A DNA stretch of 64,000 nucleotides from positions 2,779,868-2,843,867 of the forward strand of contig NZ_CM001837.1 of the NCBI RefSeq assembly GCF_000355805.1, given 5' to 3'. A program made the translations under genes and the position numbers. This DNA is from Dokdonia sp. PRO95. Lineage in GTDB: Bacteria; Bacteroidota; Bacteroidia; Flavobacteriales; Flavobacteriaceae. Under the pieces are notes generated by a model. It searched no databases. It saw nothing but the letters and a program-made list of their open reading frames with translations, and had not been told where the DNA came from. This document shows positions 9,139 to 18,768 of the stretch, one piece after another; within the stretch, counting starts at the first letter, position 1; each line of letters starts with the position of its first letter.

Positions 9139-11640
9139 ATGAAATATTTATTATCAATCATACTCACTATTGCTTCATATGCTTTGGCCACGAGCCAAGT
9201 TTCGGTAGAAGGACTTGTTACAGATTCAGAAAATGAGCCCATATTAGGCGCTACAATTATATATACAAATATTGATACAGGGCTACGTGATGGCACTATC
9301 TCTGATAGCGAGGGAACTTTTCGCTTTAAGCTAAAAGAAATAGGAAGCTATTTAATATCAATAAGCTACGTAGGAATGTATCCTCAAGAATTTAAAAAAG
9401 AGTTCACAGAAAATAAGGCGTATGACCTAGGTAATATCAAGCTACTAGATAATGTAGATGAGTTGCAAACGGTAGAGATATTAGGACGTGTAAGAAAGGA
9501 TTATAATAGTGACTACTCTTTTTCTGCAACTAAAATTGCTATTAAAAATAAGGAACTACCGCAGGCAGTAGCAACGGTTACAAAAGAACTTATAGATGAT
9601 AGACTAGCGTTTCAATTACCAGACGCCGTAAAAACTGTAAGTGGAGTATCTGCTACTGGATTATATAATCACTACAACATAAGAGGTATCACACAAGCAG
9701 ATGATGGACAAGTACTCAATGGAATGCGTACTCGTCAATATTATTTTTTACAACCTATTACTTCTCATCTAGAACGAGTAGAGGTAATTAAAGGACCATC
9801 ATCAGTTACATTTTCTAGTGCAGATCCTGGGGGAACGGTAAATATGGTGACAAAAAAACCACTTACGGAACAAAGGAATTCTGTAAGTTTTACAACAGGA
9901 AGTTTTGGAACATTGAGAGCTACTGCTGATTTTACAGGTCCATTAAATAATTCTAAGACACTGCTATATCGTTTTAATGCAGCTTTTCAAGAAGCCGACT
10001 CTTTTAGAGATGTAGTTAATAACAATGCTATTTTAATTGCACCGTCTCTAAGTTTTATACCTAATGAAAATACATCACTTAATGTCGAAATGATATACAA
10101 TGATGCACAAGGAAACTTAGATAGAGGTCAACCAATTTTTGGTGCTATTAATGGAGAGTTTGACTTGAATAGCACGCCTATTTCTAGAAATGTGGGTGCT
10201 TCAAACGATCATTATAAAAATAAGGAAGTTATCCTAATGGCTAGCTTTAGACAGCAACTCACAGAAAATCTAGGATTTAATGCACAATATATGAAACAAA
10301 CCTGGGATGAAGATCTAGCTGAGCACAGAGTAGATGGAACAGCTGTTGATATTGATGGTAATGTAATCCCTACACTTGCAAGAATGCGCTATGACAGAAG
10401 ACAGCAATTCTGGGAGACAGATAACTTTAGTGCTTATTTTAATTATGATATTAAAAAAGGGAACATTACAAACAAGTTTCTTGTAGGTTATGATGCTACA
10501 CGATGGGAGCGCCAGATAGGTGCAGGATTTCTCCGTGCAAGAAGATACTTAACTGTAAGTGGTGGACAGGCAAATTTTGATCCAGAAAATCCTGATAATT
10601 TCCAGCAAACTGTAGTAGATGGAGTAACAATACCAGTGCCTGCAGTTCCTCATTTTAACCTAGATAGCCCATTTAATGGAGCACGGAATACAGATAACTA
10701 TAACCTTGCAGAATTATCTATTCCTGCAAATTTGAATACCTCTGATGGGATTTATATTCAGAATCAATTTAAAGTTGGGAAATTATCTGCTTTAGTTAAT
10801 TTGAGATATGAGTGGTTTACAGATATTTTTAATTACAAAGGCGATGAAGAGGAATTTAAAACAAATGCTTTTGTACCTAGACTAGGTCTAACTTATGAAG
10901 TTACAGATGCAATTAGTGCATATGGTACTTATCTAGAAGGTTTTCAACCACATACAAATACGGTTTCCTTGTCCCCCACCTCTGAAGGTTTTTTTTGGGC
11001 CGCTTCACCTAGTAGATTTGATCCTCTAGAGAGTACCTTATTTGAAGTAGGTGCAAAAGGTGAATTTCTTAAAGGAAGAATATTTGCAAACCTTTCTATT
11101 TTTGATATTACTCAAAAAAATATCTTATTAGGAGACACCTATGATTTAGATAGTCTAACTGCTAGAGGAGAGCAACGAAGCAGAGGATTTGAAACGGATA
11201 TTTCCGGTTATATATTACCTAATTTTCAACTTACGGCTTCTTATGCATTTACAGATGCTACCATAGAAGAGGATGCAATTGAAGAATTTATAGGAGAACG
11301 AATAGGCGGTGCACCAAAACACAATGCAAATTTTTGGGCACGATATGATTTAAGGTCTACTTCCGCTTTAAAAGGAATAGGTTTTGGATTAGGAGCACAA
11401 TATGTTGATGAGCGTTTTACGTGGTATAATCCTACATATGATACAAATAGAGTATTACTGCCATCGTATACCGTTTTTGATGCGGCAGTTTATTATAAAC
11501 CAAACATTGCAGGTATCCAGTTAACGCTCAAATTAAACAATTTATTTGATGAGACCTACTGGCTTGGTGGACTCAATCCTTCGAGATTAGGACCTGGAGC
11601 ACCTAGAAATGTATTGTTCAATGCTACATATAAATTTTAA
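9139..11640 (+). CDS. TonB-dependent receptor, siderophore type
   Basis: This 833-residue outer-membrane protein has a signal peptide (MKYLLSIILTIASYALATS), then a carboxypeptidase-regulatory-like domain to about residue 100 (VEGLVTDSENEPILGATI). Next come a plug domain around residues 135-240 (YNIRGI, VEVIKGPSSVTF, PGGTVNMVTKKP) and a long beta-barrel ending in the aromatic residue Phe (NATYKF). The plug motifs match FhuA/FhuE-like siderophore receptors. It is embedded between an ABC ATPase and two ABC-2 permeases with tiny gaps, so all four are probably one operon. An iron or metal chelate is the likely ligand. Confidence 0.9.
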   Translation: MKYLLSIILTIASYALATSQVSVEGLVTDSENEPILGATIIYTNIDTGLRDGTISDSEGTFRFKLKEIGSYLISISYVGMYPQEFKKEFTENKAYDLGNIKLLDNVDELQTVEILGRVRKDYNSDYSFSATKIAIKNKELPQAVATVTKELIDDRLAFQLPDAVKTVSGVSATGLYNHYNIRGITQADDGQVLNGMRTRQYYFLQPITSHLERVEVIKGPSSVTFSSADPGGTVNMVTKKPLTEQRNSVSFTTGSFGTLRATADFTGPLNNSKTLLYRFNAAFQEADSFRDVVNNNAILIAPSLSFIPNENTSLNVEMIYNDAQGNLDRGQPIFGAINGEFDLNSTPISRNVGASNDHYKNKEVILMASFRQQLTENLGFNAQYMKQTWDEDLAEHRVDGTAVDIDGNVIPTLARMRYDRRQQFWETDNFSAYFNYDIKKGNITNKFLVGYDATRWERQIGAGFLRARRYLTVSGGQANFDPENPDNFQQTVVDGVTIPVPAVPHFNLDSPFNGARNTDNYNLAELSIPANLNTSDGIYIQNQFKVGKLSALVNLRYEWFTDIFNYKGDEEEFKTNAFVPRLGLTYEVTDAISAYGTYLEGFQPHTNTVSLSPTSEGFFWAASPSRFDPLESTLFEVGAKGEFLKGRIFANLSIFDITQKNILLGDTYDLDSLTARGEQRSRGFETDISGYILPNFQLTASYAFTDATIEEDAIEEFIGERIGGAPKHNANFWARYDLRSTSALKGIGFGLGAQYVDERFTWYNPTYDTNRVLLPSYTVFDAAVYYKPNIAGIQLTLKLNNLFDETYWLGGLNPSRLGPGAPRNVLFNATYKF

Positions 11641-11642
11641 GG

Positions 11643-13082
11643 ATGCGTAGAGAAGTAATTTACCTACTAGCACGCCAGTTATGGAAAGATGCTTTTAGAT
11701 CCAAAGTAATGATTATCGCTTTGGGCCTTATGGTATTTTTAATGTTTTTTTCTGTGCAAACTGGCTGGTCTAGCTACCACGATCAGAATTATACAAGAGG
11801 TTTAGTACAAGATGAAGTACAAGCGAGCTGGGAGAATAATCCAGATAAACATCCACATCGCATGTCACATTATGGCTCTTTTGCACTGAGGATGAAGCAC
11901 ATCCTCAGTGTTTTTGACCTAGGTATGGAAAATTTTGTAGGTAATGCTGTATTTCTAGAGGCGCATAAACAAAATACTGTAAACTTTTCTGAAGCAAGTA
12001 TGTCTACAGGGCTATTGCGTTTTGGAGAAGTAAGTCTTGCAATGCTCCTGAAAATCATTGTACCCTTGCTGCTTTTTTATCTAGGTTATGCTACCATTGC
12101 TAGGGAGCGTGAGCATGGAACATTAAAATTACTTATAGGTCAGGGAATAACTAGAAAGGAAATTGTTTTTGGTAAATGGTTAGGTATATATTATTTATCA
12201 CTTATTTTTTTGATTCCTGTATTTACAATCGTACTGGTGATGATTTTACTTGAGTCACATGACACAATGCATTCTAGGAGCCTAATACGTTATCTCATAT
12301 TGTTTATATCGTATTCATTGTTTTTTGCTATTCTCAGTGCGATAACAATTTTAGTTACTGGGTATAGTGCAACAGCTAAAGGAGCTCTAGTAAAACTTTT
12401 AGGGATATGGCTGCTATTTGTAATTGTACTTCCAAAATCTTTACAAGCCGCTGGCTATTATCTCTATCCCACTCCATCAAAGATTGAGATGGAGATGCTA
12501 GTAGAACATGATTTAAAGAAACTAGGAGATAGTCATAATCCAGATGACGTTCATTTTAATGCTTTACGTGATTCTGTACTTCTCGTGCATGCTGTAAAAA
12601 ATGTAGAAGATCTTCCTTTTAATTATAGTGGTTTTGTGATGTCTGAGGGTGAAAAACTGAGTACCTCGGTGTATTTAAAACATCAGAATGATTTATATAA
12701 CGTTTACACGAAACAAAATAATGTAGAGCGTTACTCAGCTTTTATTAATCCATATACTGCAGTAAATAATATTTCGATGGCGTTTTCTGGTACTGATTTT
12801 CAATCTTTTTTACATTTTAAAGATGAAGCAGAAGCATATCGCTATCACCTTGCACAAGAAATGAACCAATTACAAATGGATTATATTCCAAACAAAGGTA
12901 AAGAAGGGCCTTCTGTCATATCTAATGAGTTTTGGAAAAATTTTCCACCTTTTGAATATCATTTTTTAAGTATATCTAGACTTTTTCAAAACGAACTTAT
13001 TTCTATCCTAGCAGTATTGATGTGGATAATCGTATCCCTGTTTGGGCTTTTTAAATTATCTAAAAACTTAAAAGCACTATAA
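11643..13082 (+). CDS. ABC-2 type permease with DUF3526-like region
   Basis: This 479-residue inner-membrane protein has a span near the N-terminus (VMIIALGLMVFLMFF), a large extracytoplasmic loop, and a cluster of spans around residues 135-265. A second long loop follows before a C-terminal span. The REREHGTLKLLIGQGI stretch is typical of ABC-2 permeases and the overall plan fits DUF3526 members. The stop is followed at once by the ATG of a second permease, which suggests a heterodimeric channel driven by the ATPase at 8441. Confidence 0.82.
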   Translation: MRREVIYLLARQLWKDAFRSKVMIIALGLMVFLMFFSVQTGWSSYHDQNYTRGLVQDEVQASWENNPDKHPHRMSHYGSFALRMKHILSVFDLGMENFVGNAVFLEAHKQNTVNFSEASMSTGLLRFGEVSLAMLLKIIVPLLLFYLGYATIAREREHGTLKLLIGQGITRKEIVFGKWLGIYYLSLIFLIPVFTIVLVMILLESHDTMHSRSLIRYLILFISYSLFFAILSAITILVTGYSATAKGALVKLLGIWLLFVIVLPKSLQAAGYYLYPTPSKIEMEMLVEHDLKKLGDSHNPDDVHFNALRDSVLLVHAVKNVEDLPFNYSGFVMSEGEKLSTSVYLKHQNDLYNVYTKQNNVERYSAFINPYTAVNNISMAFSGTDFQSFLHFKDEAEAYRYHLAQEMNQLQMDYIPNKGKEGPSVISNEFWKNFPPFEYHFLSISRLFQNELISILAVLMWIIVSLFGLFKLSKNLKAL

Positions 13083-14423
13083 ATGTATTCACTTTTATTA
13101 AAATCATTTTTCAGGACAAGAATCTTCCTGATTAGCCTAGTTTTACTATTGGGAGTTGGTATTATAAGTATTTTAATAGGAAAACAATACTTGATAAAGC
13201 AGCAAAAAGTAATTAATGCTGCCAAACAATATCAAACAGAAAGTATTAACCAAAATATACAATACCATAGTGATGATCTGGGGCTATTATTATATTATCA
13301 ACGGTTTGCCTTTATAAAGGAACCAGCTGCTATAAGTGCTATTTCTATTGGTCAAAGCGATGTAAATCCTTTACTTCAAGCAGTCACCATACGTGGTCTT
13401 GAAGGACAAAAATATGATACAGATTTTGAAAATCCATCACTCTTAATGTCTGGAAATTTAGATTTGGGATTTGTAATTATATATTTATTTCCTTTGGTTC
13501 TAATTGCGATGACCTTTAATTTATATTCTGAAGAAAAAGAATTAGGTACTTGGCGTATTCTTTCTGCTCAAACTTCTAGTAAGACGGTATACTTACTTAA
13601 AAAATTAATGGTACGTGGGCTTTTTGTAATTACACTATTTAGTATTCTTATGATAGTGGCAAGCATAATACTCAATATACCCTTAGATGTTAATTTTGCA
13701 GGTGTATTTGTTCAAGGTTTGTTATATCTCATTTTTTGGCTCTCTCTTTGTTTATGCGCCATTTCATTCTTAAAAAGTTCAAGTTTTAATGCACTTATAT
13801 TAACTTCAGTATGGGTGATTCTAACCATTCTAATTCCTGCCATAGTTAATAATTATGTGACTAATAAATATCCCGTTCCAGAAGCTCTCAATGCAATGGT
13901 AGAACAACGTGATGGATATCATGAAAAATGGGATTTAAAGAAGGATATTACCATGGATGGTTTCTTGGAAGCTTACCCTCAATATGTGGGTTATGATGTT
14001 CCTGAAGATGTCTTTAGCTGGATTTGGTATTACGGAATGCAGCACATGGGTGACCTCACAGCACAAGAAACAAGTGAGGAAATGACAGAAAAATTAACGA
14101 TGCGAAATAATGTAAGTAGGAAAATAGCAAATTTTGTTCCTACAATGCACGCACAGCTTAGCTTCAATAAATTGGCTGGAACTGATATGAATAGTCATTT
14201 AGACTTTCTAAAAGAACTAACACGTTTTCACGAAAATTTGCGTTTGGGATTTTATACGAAGATTTTTGATAAAGAGTCTGTAGATGCCGTACAGTGGGAT
14301 AATCACCAAGCAAAGTTCTATAAACAAAGTCACACTTTTAATTGGCTTTATTTAATATTTCCAACAGTATTAATAAGCTTTATTATAAGCACGATTAGCA
14401 TATATAATTTTAGGAAAATTTAA
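13083..14423 (+). CDS. ABC-2 type permease, second subunit
   Basis: This 446-residue membrane protein has the same plan as its upstream neighbour: one N-terminal span, a large loop, a middle group of spans including EEKELGTWRILSAQ (the ABC-2 hallmark region), a further loop and a final span. It begins directly after the stop of the previous permease. The pair probably forms the transmembrane part of one exporter or importer. Substrate unknown. Confidence 0.82.
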   Translation: MYSLLLKSFFRTRIFLISLVLLLGVGIISILIGKQYLIKQQKVINAAKQYQTESINQNIQYHSDDLGLLLYYQRFAFIKEPAAISAISIGQSDVNPLLQAVTIRGLEGQKYDTDFENPSLLMSGNLDLGFVIIYLFPLVLIAMTFNLYSEEKELGTWRILSAQTSSKTVYLLKKLMVRGLFVITLFSILMIVASIILNIPLDVNFAGVFVQGLLYLIFWLSLCLCAISFLKSSSFNALILTSVWVILTILIPAIVNNYVTNKYPVPEALNAMVEQRDGYHEKWDLKKDITMDGFLEAYPQYVGYDVPEDVFSWIWYYGMQHMGDLTAQETSEEMTEKLTMRNNVSRKIANFVPTMHAQLSFNKLAGTDMNSHLDFLKELTRFHENLRLGFYTKIFDKESVDAVQWDNHQAKFYKQSHTFNWLYLIFPTVLISFIISTISIYNFRKI

Positions 14424-14496
14424 GTAATGGGGAGATGGATTGTTAATGTACTTCGGTACACAAAGGGTTAATGTAATTTCCACTCCCCTATACTTA
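14421..14496 (+). terminator. Structured 3' end of the ABC/TonB operon
   Basis: An outer stem pairs AATGGGGAG-type sequence (14427-14435) with CTCCCC (14483-14488), with AAGTA/TACTT also able to pair outside it. Inside is a UUCG tetraloop hairpin, TGTAC-TTCG-GTACA (14447-14460). It lies directly at the end of the last permease gene. There is no U-tract, so it may stabilise or process the mRNA rather than end transcription. Confidence 0.5.
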
Positions 14497-15035
14497 ATTT
14501 ATAAACGACTATCAACATAGTGATAAATCTATAAAATAAATTACTATGATAGCACTTTAAGAATAGCGTTGGTTACATTCAGTAAATTTTCAACCTTCTC
14601 AACATTACAAGCATCACATTTTGTATTTAATAAGTCTAAATTTCATATACTAGAATTCCAAATAATTATTTGAATCTTAGAAGATGTTATTCTCATTACA
14701 TAGTTTGATTCATTGATAAGCTCTAAATTCCTAATAATTATGCTATCAACAATAAAATTTCCTATCACAATAACTCTAGTATTTGTTTAAATCTCAGTAA
14801 CAAATTTTGTTTTATTTTATTTTTCCTATCTTAGATACGCATAGATATAAATCCCTAGTATCTAAATAATTATGCGCTACATTTAAAATAGTCGTTAGTT
14901 TGTAATCTAACGGTTTTGGTAAATGTTATCATATTTCTGAAAACAGCCTAATGCTTCTTCAGTAGCATTAATCTTAAGATTTATGAATAAGCTTTGTTTT
15001 ACTGCTGAAGTATTCTTAACTAACCACCGCCCCAT
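14497..15035. other. Long AT-rich intergenic region
   Basis: No gene is seen here. Two short inverted repeats are present: TTAGATAC/GTATCTAA (14831-14865) and TAATGCT/AGCATTA (14949-14970). They sit in the presumed leader of the histidine kinase that follows. I see no known riboswitch. Confidence 0.4.
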
Positions 15036-16493
15036 ATGAATAGTTTTGATATTAATTTTTTAATAGTTTCCTCATTTACCGCCATCTTTGGTGTTTTCGG
15101 AGTTTATCACTTTGTTTCTTATTTAATTTTAAGGCACAAAATTCTGTGTCACTATTGTATCATACTTTTTGGACTTACACTACATTGGAGTTGGTCACTT
15201 TTTCCAGACGGATTTCTTCCTGAGGTAATTCAAAAAAATGGATCGCTTATCTCTGCAATGACTACCACCTTTGGATTTTTATTGTTTACAACCAATTATT
15301 TAAATATTCATCGCGGCAATCATCCTAAAATATCACGTAGTTATACTTTTTTAAAATATAGCACAGTTTTAATCCCAATTCTTTTTGTTCTCAATATTCT
15401 AACTATCCATATTCCTTGGTTACATAGTTCGCTCGTAATGTCTGCAGCCATTACTGCTTTGCTATCTGTACTTTTGAATATTTTCTCTGGGATTCGCTTA
15501 TTTAATGAAGAGCGTTTTAATAAATACTATTTGTATGCGTATTCCCCAATGCTCCTCTCCTCAGTTATCTATATAAGTGCATGGTTTTTAAAGGAAAACT
15601 ATAATGTTGATAGGGAGTTTATCGTATTCATTACGTCATTACTTATTACACTCCAACTTATTTTATTTTCTATTCTCGTTAGTTATAAGTTTAAGTTTAT
15701 AGAAAAGTCTAACATGAGGACGCAGGTAGAAACTAATAAAATGCTTGCTTTAGAAGTAGACAAGCAGACGAAAGATCTACAAATTGCAAAACAAGATGTA
15801 GAGAGTAAAAATCGCGAACTTGAGTCTGTCAATTCTCTTAAAAACAAGCTGTTTTCTTTGCTTACACATGACGTTAGAGGACCTCTGCATAATATTTCTT
15901 TACTGGTCAATCTACTTGAAAACCAAATAGAGGACAATGAACTAAAAGAAATCTCACAAAGTCTCAAAAATGAGTTGGATGAGAGAATTGCCATGGTAAG
16001 CGCCTTACTAGACTGGTCATATAATCAGCTAGAAGGAATTAAACTCAATAAAAAGCACTGCGATATTGAAGAAATATTTAATACTATGGCTAAGCAATTT
16101 CAACGCCCAGCAAAAGAAAAGGACGTAAAGCTATTATTCGAAATTGAAACCCCTACCCTATTTATTGATGAAAATATGTTTAAAGTAGTCTTACGTAATT
16201 TGATTTCAAACGCCATAAAATTTAGTACAAAGAATCAAAATGTCATATTATCCAGCAAGAAAGGGCCAGATGGCATTGAAATAGGCGTACAGGATTTTGG
16301 TGTGGGAATGACAACTAGCTGGCATAAAAATCTAGTTAAAGATTGCATACCAAAAACAACATTAGGCACTAAGGGAGAACAAGGGACTGGCTTTGGGCTA
16401 CTCATTACAAAAGACTTCGTAGAAATGAATGGAGGCGAACTCTTCTGTACAAGTACACCAAATGAAGGCACCCATTTTGTAATGCGGTTTTGA
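15036..16493 (+). CDS. Membrane-bound sensor histidine kinase
   Basis: This 485-residue protein has about six or seven N-terminal membrane spans (to about residue 225), a coiled linker, then HisKA and HATPase domains. The H box is SLLTHDVRGPL with phospho-accepting His278. The N box is LISNAIKF with Asn392. A G box (DFGVGM) and GTGFGLLIT follow. The integral-membrane sensor suggests detection of a hydrophobic signal or membrane state. No receiver lies next to it on the same strand. The receiver at 16717 is on the opposite strand and belongs to another gene group. Confidence 0.88.
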   Translation: MNSFDINFLIVSSFTAIFGVFGVYHFVSYLILRHKILCHYCIILFGLTLHWSWSLFPDGFLPEVIQKNGSLISAMTTTFGFLLFTTNYLNIHRGNHPKISRSYTFLKYSTVLIPILFVLNILTIHIPWLHSSLVMSAAITALLSVLLNIFSGIRLFNEERFNKYYLYAYSPMLLSSVIYISAWFLKENYNVDREFIVFITSLLITLQLILFSILVSYKFKFIEKSNMRTQVETNKMLALEVDKQTKDLQIAKQDVESKNRELESVNSLKNKLFSLLTHDVRGPLHNISLLVNLLENQIEDNELKEISQSLKNELDERIAMVSALLDWSYNQLEGIKLNKKHCDIEEIFNTMAKQFQRPAKEKDVKLLFEIETPTLFIDENMFKVVLRNLISNAIKFSTKNQNVILSSKKGPDGIEIGVQDFGVGMTTSWHKNLVKDCIPKTTLGTKGEQGTGFGLLITKDFVEMNGGELFCTSTPNEGTHFVMRF

Positions 16494-16520
16494 GGTGAGG
16501 CTTTATCTAAAGTGTATCAG

Positions 16521-16610
16521 CTCGAATCAATCACTTTTCAATAAATAATGTTGTTTTTTAATTTTAATACTTTCATTAAAGAAGTACTATTCTATTAATT
16601 TTGATTCGAG
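16521..16610. repeat. Perfect 10-bp inverted repeat with 70-base loop
   Basis: CTCGAATCAA (16521-16530) and TTGATTCGAG (16601-16610) are exact inverted copies, each flanked by TATCAG (before the left arm, after the right arm). They sit in the gap between the convergent histidine kinase gene and the AT-rich cassette. They could act as a two-way transcription stop or mark a boundary. Confidence 0.5.
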
Positions 16611-16716
16611 TATCAGAACAGTATGAGCTATCCATTTTGTTTAAACATAAATAAACATAGTTCCCGCTTAATATTTAGAATAAATTCAAGTACATCCTAG
16701 ACACTTTATGATATCC

Positions 16717-17103
16717 TCAATTTATTTTTTTTCTTTTTAAAAGAAATTCTTTTAAAGCAATTATTTCAATAGGTTTAGTAAGAATGTCGTATCCATTACT
16801 TAATCCTTTTTCATTTAAACTTTCTTCAATTTTATGATTTCCCGTCATAACAATTATTTTCTCTGATGAATAATTTATAGACTGAAGTTTTTTAAGTATT
16901 CCAAAACCATCTAAATCACTTTTTACTGATAAAGATATATCTACTATAACAGCATCGTATTTATTAACTTTTTCGAATGATTTGAAATCTTGTGATTTTG
17001 TATAAACAGAAAAATTTATTGCCTTATTGAAGAATAAATCGTTTACATAATTAAAAGCTGTTTCTAAAAAGACAAACTCATTCTCAAAAATTAGAACTTC
17101 CAT
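16717..17103 (-). CDS. Stand-alone response regulator receiver protein
   Basis: This 128-residue protein is a single receiver domain with no output domain. Likely active-site residues are an acidic start (FENE, residues 6-9), the phospho-acceptor Asp55 in VIVDISLS, the Thr in VMTGNH and the Lys in ILTKPI. It starts three bases after the stop of the kinase-like gene at 17107-18768, so it is the third gene of an operon and likely that protein's partner. The gene is much more AT-rich than its neighbours outside the cassette. Confidence 0.8.
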   Translation of the reverse strand: MEVLIFENEFVFLETAFNYVNDLFFNKAINFSVYTKSQDFKSFEKVNKYDAVIVDISLSVKSDLDGFGILKKLQSINYSSEKIIVMTGNHKIEESLNEKGLSNGYDILTKPIEIIALKEFLLKRKKIN

Positions 17104-17106
17104 AAC

Positions 17107-18768
17107 TTAAAACTTTTTAAATTCTATACTAAAAAATAATATATGATTTTTTGACCATAACCTACCATTTAATCCCATTTGATCAAGGAAATCCTTAATT
17201 TCTATTAAACCGTGTGTATTTCTTTTTAATATTGCCATTCTATCATCAGAATTAAAATCCCTCACAAAACTTGGTTCAGTTTCTTGAGAACTGTGAATAA
17301 AATTATTATGAAAAGTCATAATATATTTGGAATCAAGCTGTTCTATTTGCACACCATAATTATTATCCAACTTATATTTACTAATGTTACTAAGCCAATT
17401 TGAAAAAACCAAATCGATACCAGTTTCATTCATCTTTACTTTATTATTCAATTCTTTATCTTTTCCAATAAATTCATACTCGAAATGAATGCTATTTAAA
17501 TGAAATGATACAGATTCTCTTAATCTTACTAAGATATTAATAAATGGATAATAATTACTTTCAAGAACGTTAAATGGATTATTAGACTTTTCTAATATCG
17601 TATCTGCTCTATCGAGTATCAATTTTAAGGAAGTTCGCAACTTGTTTCTTTCGTGCCTCAAGTACGGCTCAATTTTCAATCTTCGATCGTTAGATTGTTC
17701 CATATCATAATCATTTGAAATATCTAAATATGTTTTTAAAGGGCCAATTTTATTTCTTGTAAAATGCATTGAATTAATTGCGTTATTAACGTAAGTTACT
17801 TTTTTAGCAATATTGTCAAAATTCTTCCTACTCTCTAAATCTTGTCTTCTCTTGAAATTAAAAATATGCGATAATCTCACGAAAAATGGAGATATGAGTT
17901 TATAAAATAAATCTTTGCTTTTAAATATATTACTTCCATCTTCCTCTGATAAAGTTAGTAAGTAATACATTTCTATTGTATTACTTTTCGTTTTAAACAA
18001 TAGGTTATTATGACTTATTTTATCATTTACGGTTATATTCAAATCATACAAAATAGTTTTTTCTAATTCAGTGAAAATTTTTAAAGATTCAAATTCTAGC
18101 TCATAAGTAAAAAGAGAACCGTTAATAATATTAAGTCTTGAGTCAACAATTTCAAAGCAAATTATTTGATTTATAGGTTTTAAAAATATGTTATGCTTGT
18201 TCAAAACGGGTAATATTTCATCGTATACCTCGTGCATATTATCTAAGGCATTTTCTTGCAGTAAAAAAGTATCTAATGAATTATTTAGTTCATCATAAAA
18301 TCCTTTAAAGGATTTTCTAAACTTGCTCAATGAATTAATTCCAAATAAAACAACTAAAATTATTAAAAATTCTAAAATGATTTTTTTATCAATAAACAAT
18401 ATAAGGGCTAATGGCGCAAAATAAAGAATGAGTGCCATACTCTTATCTATATAATTTTTAGAGTTGATTATAGGTAGAATTAGTAATGTAAATAGAGAGA
18501 TATTTAATTCTTTGAAATTGACAAGTATAAATCCAATGAAGGCATAATCAACCAATAATTTAATATGCTGAAAACCATCGTTTTTTGAATGAAATAATAA
18601 ATGAAATACTGTATACGACAGAAATGCAATAAGTAACTGCCACATAATAAATTTATCATTAAACTTGATAACAATAAAAACACTAAAAATCAATATAATA
18701 AGTCTATATACAATAGAAACTATACTATCTTTTGCATATTCCGCGTCTTTAAAAACTTTAAAATCCAT
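17107..18768 (-). CDS. Divergent membrane histidine kinase-like protein
   Basis: This 553-residue protein has five or six N-terminal membrane spans (to about residue 150), a middle region of unclear fold, and a C-terminal kinase-like part. The candidate H box is MHFTRNKIGPLKTYL, a variant of H-x-x-R-N-x-x-x-P. A candidate N box is VFSNWLSNISKY. The glycine boxes of the ATPase are poor (TFHNNF where DxGxG is expected, then THGLIEIKDFL), so kinase activity is uncertain. Its start overlaps the end of the upstream two-TM gene by 11 bases and a receiver gene follows. The AT-rich composition suggests acquisition. Confidence 0.68.
   Translation of the reverse strand: MDFKVFKDAEYAKDSIVSIVYRLIILIFSVFIVIKFNDKFIMWQLLIAFLSYTVFHLLFHSKNDGFQHIKLLVDYAFIGFILVNFKELNISLFTLLILPIINSKNYIDKSMALILYFAPLALILFIDKKIILEFLIILVVLFGINSLSKFRKSFKGFYDELNNSLDTFLLQENALDNMHEVYDEILPVLNKHNIFLKPINQIICFEIVDSRLNIINGSLFTYELEFESLKIFTELEKTILYDLNITVNDKISHNNLLFKTKSNTIEMYYLLTLSEEDGSNIFKSKDLFYKLISPFFVRLSHIFNFKRRQDLESRKNFDNIAKKVTYVNNAINSMHFTRNKIGPLKTYLDISNDYDMEQSNDRRLKIEPYLRHERNKLRTSLKLILDRADTILEKSNNPFNVLESNYYPFINILVRLRESVSFHLNSIHFEYEFIGKDKELNNKVKMNETGIDLVFSNWLSNISKYKLDNNYGVQIEQLDSKYIMTFHNNFIHSSQETEPSFVRDFNSDDRMAILKRNTHGLIEIKDFLDQMGLNGRLWSKNHILFFSIEFKKF

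Noticed and set aside
16717-17103. Receiver protein as partner of the histidine kinase at 15036
   Set aside because: It is on the opposite strand and only three bases after the cassette's kinase-like gene, so it belongs with that gene.
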